64,000 bases of DNA from Urechis unicinctus (lineage: Eukaryota; Annelida; Polychaeta; Xenopneusta; Urechidae): the NCBI GenBank assembly GCA_034190875.2, contig CM067354.1, forward strand, positions 54,664,472 to 54,728,471, in the 5' to 3' direction. The translations under genes were made by a program, and so were the position numbers. The first letter of the stretch is position 1, and each line of letters opens with the position of its first letter. The notes beneath the pieces were generated by a model, which did not search any database, was not told the DNA's origin, and saw only the letters and a program-made list of their open reading frames with translations. Shown in pieces: positions 40,251-54,130 of the stretch.

Positions 40251-40792
40251 TATATATCAATAGAAAAATCACAACCATTTTTATAATATTTAGCAATAAG
40301 GCCAAATGTGAGTGTCTCTCACTTTATATTTAATGCCATATTGGGATTGGAAAAAATGTTATTTTCTTGGAAAGATTCGTTTCGTATGCGCTTCCTCATA
40401 TAATCAATTTATATTGACTCTTCAGTGATATCGAATGTGCAACTACACATGCAGTTACGGCTTAGCATGTAATTCTTTGCTAAGGACCGAAGTATGAAGC
40501 CGACGCACATTTATTCTTCAACACATTGCACTGTTGTGCAGTCAAAAGCAAGGAGGTGTTATCAACTCGGAGCAGGCCAACGTTATATTGGCATGAATTT
40601 GATCATCTGCAATGATACTGCTCCCACGTTAAACACCTAATTCCCCGCGGGAGAGCACAGTTACGGTGCAATGTAAATTATGTGAATATTTAAAATACTC
40701 AATTGACTAGCCCCCGACAGCTGGCTTTCACGGCTTTATTTCGTATTGAATGAAAGTGCTTGCCTGAGATAAAGGAATGTACGTTGGTAACC
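40251..40792 (+). other. 542-bp segment present in B2, absent from B3
   Basis: B3 reads TGATGGACA and then AGATGCTTTTCTTTG within a few bases (47,818-47,840). B2 has 542 bp between TGATGGACA and AGACGCTTTTCTTTG. I see no terminal repeats, target-site duplication or coding frame. Confidence 0.7.
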
Positions 40793-41574
40793 AGACGCTT
40801 TTCTTTGTCATTGCAATGAGCCAAAACATAATCAGTTACCTGAAATGTACTTATTTTCGCAAGTCCCATAAACGAATAAAACTGTCAGAATCATAGTTCA
40901 TAGGTTAGTGCGCGTAAACAGGTAACTCCTCTGAGTCTGAGCATGGAAAATAATTCATTTCATCACTTGGGAAAAGTCCTCAGCATGTAAAATTAACTAA
41001 ACGTGTATGTTTCCTTACACGCAAATAGCTATACAATGTGACTGGCGATAATATTGCCTATTCCTACACTTCATGAGTGGTAGTTTTATTCGGAATATAG
41101 GTATCTTTGTTAGGAGGTAGTTCGTGCGTGATCTTATTATAACAGTCATCCCTTAAGAGCAGATACCAGACTGCCGGGCGATGAGAACAATAGCTGATTG
41201 CATGATCTAACTTCATCAGTCATCGCGCCTATGTCCAGCATGAATGCCGTAGACAAAATAGGTTGCATAAATTAATGGGGTCGCAGCCACACTATGGGCG
41301 AATTGATAGAGTTATGCAATACTATTTCATATGGTTTGTCATAACATAGCTCTTTATAGAGTAGTTGATTATTTACATAACGTGTAGCCCGATAGGGTAA
41401 AATGACTTATTATAACATACAAAAAAGAAATTAATAAATTCATATAAATGCTGGCCCATAAATACTATAGAATGCGACTTTATTGCGTTCATGTTCTCGA
41501 ATATATGACCCAATCAACATACCAACTAACAAATTAGCTGATGGTAGCCAGGTATTTTACAATCCGCCCACAAG

Positions 41575-44535
<2,961 letters not shown>

Positions 44536-44544
44536 TTTACTCTT

Positions 44545-45345
44545 TTGACTTGGCGCTAGACAGCTATATAAAACCTTAGTGAAAACGATGGCTCTCTTCC
44601 AATCAATACAAGATGGCTGAATGAGTCAGGCTAGCTCTGGTCTATTGATTACTATTTGCGATGTTTGTAAACATCGAGCCAAAACCCCTTTGTCTGGATA
44701 TACGATAAATGACAAGAATCGCACTCTTGACATAACGTGGTGTGTTTACTTTAATGCTTGTATTATTGACAATTTATACATAATCATTAATTGATTCTGC
44801 TTTACGAGTCAATTGCTTGTACTTGTTAAATGCGGCAATCTGCGACCATTGATAGAGACGGAGAATCTACTATTGCAATGATGAACACGATATGTTGGCG
44901 ATGAAATTGGGCTTGTGATAATACCCCCGATGAAGAATACTTTTAATGTACACCATCTTGATTGCACGGCGTACAGTGGAGATACAGTTTGGATACAATG
45001 CCTTAAAGCAACATATATTGCCAAAGATAGGGAACGCGTTTTTGGATGGAAAACATATCGCAATATGTAAAATACATTAATGTCCTGTCCTGTTAATACA
45101 CCCGGAGTATATGAGCGCAATATGAATCACCCAGCTTGCAACATTGAAAATAATGTGGGGATAACTGAGTAATCAGATAAACAGTATGTTTATATTCAGT
45201 ATGGCCCAGACCCTGATGTTTGCAAAAAACGAAGCATCACAAGCCAGATTCCAATGCCTAGATGTGATAAAGCACAAGATTATCACTATTTACATCACGT
45301 TGTGAGTTGGCTTTTACGACTGCACTATTACGAAACAACATATTT
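44545..45345 (+). repeat. Family E, short copy E2
   Basis: It matches the two ends of E1 (23,806-24,030 and 27,555-28,110), with the middle missing. It abuts A2 on the left, and B3 starts about 200 bp to the right, repeating the A-E-B order of 13.7-32.2 kb. No coding frame is kept between E1 and E2. Confidence 0.75.
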
Positions 45346-46315
45346 AGCCACGAAATGAAGCGTTTGGCTTATACAAAGCGGCGCATATTCCTGTCTCAAA
45401 CGAGCACATTACGTGGCCCATCGTACTGAGCTGATCGCGCGACTGTACTGAGCTAAGAAGCCCGCTTAATGTACCATGCTTGATACCACCCATGTCAAAC
45501 CATTACGTATTTGGGATGCAGTAATGTCTAGTTGCGTGTGTCCGGTTAGTCAGCTGTGTTTAATTGAGGAATGTAATTGGTAGCATTCAAGCTGGTACTT
45601 ATATCACAAATCTCGTCCAAAGTTACTCCTTTTATCTATATTATCTTTTAAATCCATTCATTAAACCGTTGTGTCAATTGTGATAACTTCAGCTCTTGCA
45701 AAATGGTTGTCGTTTCCTGATTACATGTTGGATAAATGTGCTTCATCTTTGTTTAAACCTTTCGTTTCATTACGGTGACTGTAACGTTGCTAATATAGGG
45801 CTAGGCAGAAATTCCCAGATAAAGTTAATTAGTGTAATAGATACGCCAATTTCCTTATCCCTCGTCGCTGCAAAACTCTAATGCTGCACTGTGTGGGGGT
45901 ATATACGCACTAGTGGTAATTGAGCACGAAGTGCTAATGCATGTCGCCAGAGTTTTGTTCGATGTTTTTGCCAGCTTGGTGTGGAAGCTCTACATAATGG
46001 TAATGCATTGGAAGTGTAGCTTACTTAATGGATTCGTTGTCATTCAAATTTCAGTATGCGTAATAGAGCGGGGTCCTGTGGTATTCATTACCAAAGGGTA
46101 AAATCCTGTTTGATGTATATTTACCGCCAGAGTGTAGCATATCCTGCTCCTATGAGGTATATGTAAATGTACTTCTGCAAAAGGCACCTGCTCTATGAAA
46201 TAGAAGAATATTGTTTCTGATATGAGGCACTCTAGGTTCAATACACAACTCGACAATGATATGACAGTGCATGAATGCACGCACGACACGCGCTGATCAA
46301 GTTCATACCAACATA

Positions 46316-46523
46316 GTAGCAGGTTATACAATCACTTCACGGCTCTGACCCAGCTCATGCCCACGTAGTTGCAGATTATATAATCACGTCACGGCTCTTA
46401 CCACTCTCACACCCTCGTAGTAGCAGGTTATACAATCACGTCACGGCTTTGACCACTCTCATACTCACGTAGTAGCAGGTTATTCAATCACATAACAGCT
46501 GCGGTCGCACTTCTAACCACGTG
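46316..46523 (+). repeat. 52-bp tandem array, four units, private to B3
   Basis: Units start at 46,316, 46,368, 46,420 and 46,472. Each has the pattern GTAGCAGGTTATACAATCAC followed by a CACGGCT word and a pyrimidine-rich tail. The last unit ends like the single-copy equivalent in B1 (about 30,282) and B2 (about 37,690), so the array grew inside B3. Confidence 0.9.
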
Positions 46524-48215
46524 AGCCAGGGAGAGCAGCAATACAAATACGCATGTTTCTTGCCCTCTTGTCAGTGAAGTTAAATTTTAAAATAAGAGAT
46601 GAGATGGTGCTCATTGAGGTGTTTCTCCGTGTTAGATAGCTCTTATACGCATTTCTGTTTGACACTATGTGTTTTCAATGGATTCCTCGCCCATTTATGA
46701 AGCCTTTTCGTCTGCTTGATCATGCATGCTTTTAGCAAAATAAAATTGCGACATCCATTGTCCTCGCCGCGCAACTTTGAGTGCCTCTTGTTAATTCATC
46801 GTGGATAAAGAACTAGATATCATAACATACATCAATAATAAATCGCAAAGCATCAACCATTTTTTATAATTTAAAAACAAATGCAGTTGCATATTTTCTG
46901 CATCTGATGGGAGTTGGATTTCTGCATCATAACTTTGATAAGATACATGCAGCAACGGACGATGTGTTTGATCGGGTACTCCTATCATGTTATCTGTGTA
47001 AGACACTCCAATCACACTGAATGCTTACAGCAGATAGACAAAACAAAGGGGCGATGTAAACAATATGTCGATCTCGTAGCTCTGACATTAACCTTATGCC
47101 GTATTACTTAGCTAAAGAAGCATTTTCTGTAATGCAGCAGGAAGTGTTTAATTGTCCCTTCATAGTTATGCGCACTAATCTGTCGTAAATATGAACAAAA
47201 AACAACATATCCGATGGTGTGGACGATCTACATCAAGTAACATTACAAGACGGTAGTAGAGGTCGTATGGCGGACCCGTTGTTGTTTTCAATATTCTGCA
47301 TTTGTGAAAAGATGCTGAGGCTTGTGAGATCATCTAATGCTCTTGACATGATTACGGTTATATCTTGCTTTGTAGTTGATATGGAAAACCTCACTTACTG
47401 TATACTGTGGTAAGCATCACGGCATCTCGCGATATTTTATAGCCGTCAATTGTACTTTCAGCTTGCTAGACAATAGTACTTTTATTAGACTGCTGCGAGA
47501 TGAATGATTAAGTTGATACCATCAATATGACTGGGTATGAGCCCGAAGAATGGAAAGAAATTGATCTTACTCCAGGCGTCTCATAGTCCCACTTCTGGGA
47601 CATTTTTTCTCTTTCTTTGAATGTGAAAGCATCCCTAACTGATGGCAAGTGAGAATCAGCAATCCGACATTGCAATGTATTTAGCATACATTGTTATCGC
47701 AATATGTGCTATACATATTGCAGTTGTTTTCCTCATTACATTCCGAAAACATTGTATTAGTCATATATAAATAACACATAATGAAAATTTTCTTAAGATA
47801 TCTGCTATGATGCTATATGATGGACAAGATGCTTTTCTTTGTCATTGCAATGAGCCAAAACATGTACTTAATTTCGCAAGTCTTATAAATGGACAAAACT
47901 GTCAGAATCATAGTTCATAGGTTAATGCGCGTGAACAAATATCTCCTCTGTGTCTGAGCATGGAAAATAATTCATTCCATTACTTAGGATTAGTCCTCAG
48001 CATTTAATAATGAACTAAACGTGTTTGTTTCCTTACACACAAATAGCTATACAATGTGACTGGCGATTACATTTCCTATTCCCACACTTCATGAGTGGTA
48101 GTTTTATTCGGTATATGGGTTCGTTTGTTTGGGGGTAGTTCGTGCTTGTTAATCTTATTATTACAGTCTTCCTTAAGAGCAGGTTCCAGACTCTCGGGCG
48201 ATGGGAACAAAAGAT

Positions 48216-48228
48216 GGGGGGGGGGGGG
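48216..48228 (+). repeat. Homopolymer G13
   Basis: Thirteen consecutive G in B3. B2 has no such run at the matching place (about 41,185-41,195). The length may be unreliable in the assembly. Confidence 0.9.
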
Positions 48229-49610
48229 TCTAGTATCTAATTCGTTGCGCCTATGTCCTGCATGAAAGCCGTCGACAAAATAGGTTGTATAAATTAATGA
48301 GGTCTCGGTCACACTATGGATACTATGGAGGCGAATTGATAGAGTTATCAAATACTATTTCATATGATGTGTCATAACATAGCTCTTTAAAGAGTAGTTG
48401 ATTATTTACATAACGTGTAGCCCGATAGGGTAAAATGACTTATTATGACATACAACAATTAAAGACAACTCATTCTGTGTGATAACGGCGCCCATTTCAT
48501 ATCATCATATGTCTGATTTCATACACAACATAAAGACAATCGCACCATTCCTACACTTTTTTTGAATAAATATGGTCTATGGTAGGTATCACTGATAGGT
48601 ACAAACAATTGCTTGTGTCTTTGCACAACTGTTATAGCTATTGAATGTACCACTGAGGACTGCAGATGATCTATGTGCATTATTGTCTATTGCGTGTTGC
48701 GTGAATCATCTAATGTTACCTGTCATTTCATTTGTGCTCGCTTTCACTATCTTATAAGATCGCGTTATCTTCATGGATGGTATGGTGCATGATCAGCGTA
48801 ATCCTTTAAGCTAAGAGCTCCATTGAGTTATTACAATCTAGGTTGCAGTCTTTGTCATACCTTCGTAGGTAATCGTTAAATATATTTCTAATGATCTCTG
48901 GCGGAAAGCTTAAGTTGATACCAGGATTTCCAAAGCAGCATTAAGTTGAATCTCAAACACGCTTAATCAAGGTTGACATTATTGTAAGTCGAGAATATAT
49001 GATCATTGCAAATTATATGACATCTTTTACAATTTGATGCGTGGTAGATGTTGTTAGTTTTACATTATACGGATACGTAAAGCAGCAGGTACAGTAACCC
49101 AGCGCTCTTCACTAATGATGAATGCCGCGAATACCGCGTAATAAATCATAAATTTAGTTTCTCCGAAGAAGCGGCACAGCTATTTGTATGTAAGTAAACA
49201 TTTCACTAAGATAGCACCTTTGTGTATTCATAGTACAAAATATTTTTCGAATTTCCGAAGCAGTTTCTATTCGGCTTGCAAATTCAGATCTACATTGACA
49301 AGCGAGACTATTCAGGTATAGCTTAACGTTTCCTTTGCCTTGGGAGATACCATATTGAACAGAGGATACAGCTTATCGTCAAGCAGCTGATTTATTCCTA
49401 TGTCCAGCATACAATATTTTAAGAATTGCAAAATATACGTCATTGTGAAATTAACATGAAAACACATTAGTAACCGCACATTCGTTCCATTGTATTTTTA
49501 GTTATAAGATTAATCTCACGGCCATTTTATAATGTTTGGGACACATAAAATAGCCCTTTTTCTCCTGTGGTTTCTATACCATGTCAGTTTGGCATTTTAC
49601 TCACTTCCGA

Positions 49611-49830
49611 GATAAACCAGGTGTGAATCCCTTGTAATCAGGGATAAACCAGAGGAGGATCCCATGTAATCAGGGATAAACCAGATATGGATCCAGGGAT
49701 AAACCAGATGTGGATCCCGTGTAATCAGGGATAAACCAGAAGAGGATCCCGTGTAATCAGGGACAAACAAGAAATGGATTCCGTGTAATCAAGACATGAT
49801 ATGCATCCTGTGTAACCAGATTCCGTGTCA
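49611..49830 (+). repeat. 32-bp minisatellite with GGATCC core
   Basis: Six to seven degenerate units have the pattern GATAAACCAG, four to six variable bases, GGATCC, then GTGTAATCAGG. Starts are at 49,611, 49,643, 49,675, 49,698, 49,730 and 49,762. The third unit is shortened by 9 bp. The array decays to the right. Confidence 0.92.
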
Positions 49831-50964
49831 AACGCATTCATGGAACCACCATAAGCATAAAAGCTTGGGGTGTTTTGAGGGCTTCTTTTGCGACGAGTTA
49901 GCTTTAATAAATAACTTTTTAAAAACAATATTTGCTCAATAATCTGTTGTTGATCTTATGCTGTGGTACCAAACGTTATTCACAAATAGTCTTCTGTCCA
50001 GTTGGCTTGATGAACCTTGAGCTACTCCAATGCATAATGTATGCCAATGCTGACAAAAGGCGTTAACCATCGATAAACGTTGATTCTGAATTGATGTCTC
50101 TCGTATACTATCAGGCCAACGAACTGGCTATGTCATCTGTTTGTGCCATATTATCATTAAGGCAGTGACCGTTATAAAATTGTAGGTAGCCCCTCTATCT
50201 CTATCTCAAAACTCTTGTAATTATATTGTGACGATGCGCGTGATAGTTCAAATCTTTGAGTGGTTCTCGGTTCTGCCATTGCAATATACGTGTTTTATTC
50301 CGCTGATGCAGGCTCACGTTTTCTGACCGTTTTTCCTTAACCCTAGAATTAAGTCTACCTCTGCATTCTGACAACTGCATTTGACGAATGCATATAAAAT
50401 AAAAAAACCTTTTGATTATTTTGTAAATCAGTCCATATTTGGTAGTACAAACGGAAACCGGGGCAATATCAGACATCGACAAAAAGCATATCGCCAGCTT
50501 GTCAAAATCGTAGCTGTTAATATACCACAATCTCGATATAATATATCAAATGAGATTTCCCCATTCAAACATAATATTATATCGTATGTTTCTCATTGAA
50601 AGTAAGGCCAGTGATCTTGCACGGCATAAATAACGCAGTAGGCGTAGGTTACCACTTTAAGATTGGAGAACTGCTGTATAACAAATGCATTGACCTTTTA
50701 ATACTGTGCCGTATAAGATTATTTGTATTAGTGAAGTTCAACATATTTATTAGAAATTGTAGGATTTGTAACTTAACATACACATACTATGAAAACCACA
50801 GCTCACTCTTTGCTGATGTCTTTTTTAACGGTCATTCTTCGGATGCATATCCAATTGCTTAAATTGTCCGGAAAGATGTGGAATAGCTCATTTACCTTCT
50901 ACAAACACAAGTGTACTTGATCTGAATAGCGACAGATAAAACTACTACTGCTCATTCCAATGTT

Positions 50965-51250
50965 TGATGTATAAGCCGCTAAACAGCATGTGACATGAGC
51001 GAAACCTTGATCCCGCCCTTTAAATGACTTGGAGTTATATTGTTAAGTGACATGTGTCATATATCTCATTACCATATTGGCTTTTATTCATATGCTGCTC
51101 ATTAGCGGTGCCATTAGGCCTAGTGAAGTCTGATAGGTTATAGCTATTGTATTGACAAAATGGCGAGATAATTTAGCCTTTCGTAAATTGATAAACAGGA
51201 GTCAAAGGTTAAGCATGATATTTAATAAGGGAGCCACAACAATGTCAGGT
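50965..51250 (+). repeat. Short dispersed repeat, partner of 53,335-53,545
   Basis: Shared words in the same order include GCTAAACAG, GTGACATGA/GATGACATGA, TGCCATTAGG/TGCCTTTAGG, GTTAGGTTGTAGCT-like and ATTGACAAAATGG.GAGAT. Similarity is moderate. The partner lies left of D1, so this is probably a further piece of family D. Confidence 0.6.
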
Positions 51251-51539
51251 CAAACACGGTTTAGTCAATGTATAGGCGACTGAAGAAGATGATTAATTGC
51301 AGCTTATATGATTAGATTTTTCAATACACCATTGACGTTGTAAACATGTGAACAAAAGGGCCACATCTTAACCACCTATTGGAGTCGCCACAATGATGGT
51401 AGTTTAGTTTGTAATAGCCACTGATAGGTAAGGCATATTATCACATCAATAAACCTCGTCCTTGCTTGAATTGATGTAATAAAGTTTATGCATTTCAGTG
51501 CTAAATTACACCGCACTATTTGACATTTTTTATATTGTC

Positions 51540-52640
51540 CTACTTATCGAATATCAGAAGTATCATTCTGATATGAGCCTTCCCATCTGCGCAGTTGGTC
51601 TTTCGTATAATTATGCATAATTTGCAAACACAATCTTAACATGCGATATTCCGCTGTTTCACGGCCTTTTTGGACACATGACATTTAGCCAAAATAATCC
51701 TTGTGTTCTCCAGTGTATGTTGAGGGTTCATTCAATGTTATTCCAGTAAGTCAATAATTTTATAATGGGTATTCACTTTCAGCTTCATTAACACACATGT
51801 TTTCACATCCGAACAATATGTAGTTTGCAAACCTTTTTGGTTGGCAACTACATAATATCATTAAGTATCACACGTCATAAAACGGTTTATGTTATTGCAT
51901 ATATCGAAGGAAATTCGTTCTTGCCGCCATTGCGTGCCCCATGTCGTGAAACATTTTACAGTCAGCATATTGTGATGTACAGACACTGACTTACAATGAG
52001 CGACACGCTGCTCATATCACACTTGCGGTGTGTTTATTAACACACTGCCACAACGCCGTCGAATTGTGTATTGACACATTTAGCCTGTTGTGCTTGATAT
52101 CTGAAACATTTTTCTTCAGGCAAATGTTAAGACTTGTTATGCATAAATCATCTGTCAGTTACTTCATATGAGCACGAAATGTTACCGGGGGTGTGGGGGG
52201 TGTATGCGTGGGAGTCAGTACATAAACATCAGTCATGACAGGTGTTAACAATGAACCCTGCACATGCTCACGTACATAGTATTTGGAATGACAATGAATC
52301 CATCAAGTGATCTATGCTACTTGGTTCTGTGTAGCATCTACAACAATAATGTGGGTTTTTGTCGCCACTCATAACCTTTGCGGGATGCATTAGCACTTCC
52401 AACTCAATTAAGACTAATGTGCATTGACCCTCCCGATGTGGAGATGATGTGATGGACGGATCAATTACACTGAATGTCTGGCAACCGACTTTGATATCTG
52501 TCACACTGTCGACCTCGTCACAACGCTGCAGCTACTACAATGTGTTGGACGGACATAGGTTTATCTTGATTCGTTCCAAGCATTGGATTAAGATATGCGT
52601 GTGCCTTTTCGCGGCGTGTGGGAATAGTCATGGCTTGAAG
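51540..52640 (-). repeat. Family C, inverted copy C2
   Basis: The reverse complement aligns with C1. About 51,750-52,060 matches the first 399-bp unit and its left flank, 52,060-52,640 matches 33,945-34,560, and 51,540-51,620 matches 36,035-36,110. Only one 399-bp-type unit and one 57-bp unit are present, so both arrays are C1-specific. A G-rich run at 52,186-52,210 matches the C-rich run at 34,393-34,412. Confidence 0.8.
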
Positions 52641-52644
52641 AAGG

Positions 52645-53330
52645 CGAATTATTCCGATCTTTGTTTAAGCAGCCCCCATGCCAAGTATCGCCCTGGCTGC
52701 CATTGACATAAACTAATTAACGTGATTGGATGCATTAATAATTCCAAGAGCAGCTATGCGTTGCAATTATATTGTTCAGACCACGCTTGAAATTCACTAA
52801 TGAATATATTTCATGCTAGTGTGTGGGGACACGTTGCGTTGCATTGCGCAACCATGTATTGTTTCCATCATCTGGTTTTCTAGACATTCGCGGTAATGAG
52901 GGGTAATTTATTGATATAGCAAAGATATCGAGAAGGCATTCCGAGCATGAAAACATTAAGAAATTCATTATCTTTGAACAAAGAAAAGATGATCAATCAC
53001 GAAATTAATCATGTATAAATGTTCGGGGAAAAAACTGATAGCATAAGATGTTAATGCAAATGCTGATGTATGTACTGAATGCTCGCATAAAGGAGGGGCT
53101 GTCATCATAAGCTTCAGGAAAAGCGTCCGGCACTATAATAAAAAAAAACATTATTGTGATAATGAGCCATACAGCAAATCCTCGCTAATTACATTAGCAT
53201 GCACTGGTTACTTTTAGAGAAACATAAAAAAAAATTCAGCAACGATAATTTACTTAATCGTTAGGTCTAGGCCAGTCCGCGAGTTACCATAAGAATTGTT
53301 GTTTTATACTATTAGTATTAATCAGAGTAA
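52645..53330. other. Unassigned spacer between C2 and D1
   Basis: AT-rich sequence with A-runs at about 53,140 and 53,226. I see no gene, repeat partner or structure. Confidence 0.5.
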
Positions 53331-53639
53331 TTCAACAGCTAAACAGTAGATGACATGAATCAAGCCCATATTTCGCAACTTAATGTTTCACATATATCAT
53401 ATGTCTGATTACCACATAAGCTATTATGCATAGGCTTCTCATTTGTTGTGCCTTTAGGTTAAGGCAATCTGTTAGGTTGTAGCTTGTGCATTGACAAAAT
53501 GGTGAGATGATTTTCAGTTTTGGTAAATTAAAAACAGTAATGAGGGGTCAAGGAATATGCTTAGCTACACCAACAGGAGCAACTGGGACCAGTATATGTT
53601 TTCTCACACATAAAACGATGTCACCTTTGCATCACTTTA

Positions 53640-54130
53640 AACGTCTGCCAATAAATTGGTTCTTCATATTCGGTGGATCACACCAGTTTTGTCCGGGATA
53701 AGCGACACAACACAACATAATGTGTGATTCTCACAGTCGAGAATAGTTTACTTGACTGGTATAAACGCGCACGTATACCAACTCTCAAATCAGTAGCCAT
53801 TCACATTTTCCAATTGCTGCTTGATCCTTAGTATGCTATATAAATCAGACTTTGTATCATGGATGTTACTTCTATGAAGCAAATAAGATGGAAACGTTGT
53901 CAATATCTGTGATTTAATCAGCACCATATGGTATCAAATATGAACCTAAGATGTACCATTGAAATAATCAGGCCTTAATATATAGGGTCTGTAAAAACAT
54001 ATGATAGGTGCTTGTAATGGTGCACATTGTAATCTACATACTTTCCATGGAAATCCTTACCAACATAGGTATTATCGCTGTTTAGTGTTAGATTTACATT
54101 GACATTGTCATTGCATTGTATTTTGAATTA
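53640..54130 (+). repeat. Family D, copy D1
   Basis: It aligns directly with 62,460-62,945, sharing TGCTGCTTGATCC.TAGTATGCTA, GAGGCAAATAAGAT-like and GTTGTCAATATNTGTGATTTAATCA. The right half is also matched by the reverse complement of 13,880-14,110. D therefore occurs at the outer edge of A1 and of A3 and once more, here, between A3 and C2. Confidence 0.75.

Larger units (their letters stand above)
36590..41422 (+). repeat. Family B, longest copy B2
   Basis: The left part (to 39,951) matches B1 closely. The right part (39,951-40,250 and 40,793-41,422) matches B3. Two segments are private to B2: 38,047-38,508 relative to B1, and 40,251-40,792 relative to B3. The right limit shared with B3 falls just after AAAATGACTTATTAT.ACATACAA and may be the true end of the unit. 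The A2 copy begins only about 150 bp further on. Open frames shared with B1 show no sign of selection. Confidence 0.85.
45547..48455 (+). repeat. Family B, copy B3
   Basis: It aligns with B1 and B2 from a GTTAGTCAGCTGTGTTTAA word to the shared right end, at lower identity than B1 has to B2. A large internal part (about 30,400-31,480 in B1 numbering) is missing. It keeps a CTTAATGGATTCGTTGTCATTC stretch that B1 and B2 lack but family C has, so B1 and B2 share a derived deletion. It also carries a private 52-bp tandem array and a G13 run. No coding frame is maintained. Confidence 0.85.
48456..51540. other. Unassigned segment between B3 and C2
   Basis: No matching copy is recognised for most of it. 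It holds the 32-bp minisatellite at 49.6 kb and a short repeat at 50.97-51.25 kb. Two longer frames, - strand 50,201-50,530 (109 codons) and + strand 50,596-50,862 (88 codons), have no recognisable motif, splice context or duplicate, so I do not call them. Confidence 0.5.

Noticed and set aside
48076-48351. 91-codon minus-strand frame with a Pro-rich run
   Set aside because: The proline run is the complement of the G13 homopolymer. The matching B2 sequence does not keep the frame.
50201-50530. 109-codon minus-strand frame
   Set aside because: No motif, no splice context, no second copy and ordinary AT-rich composition. This length is expected by chance in a window of this size.
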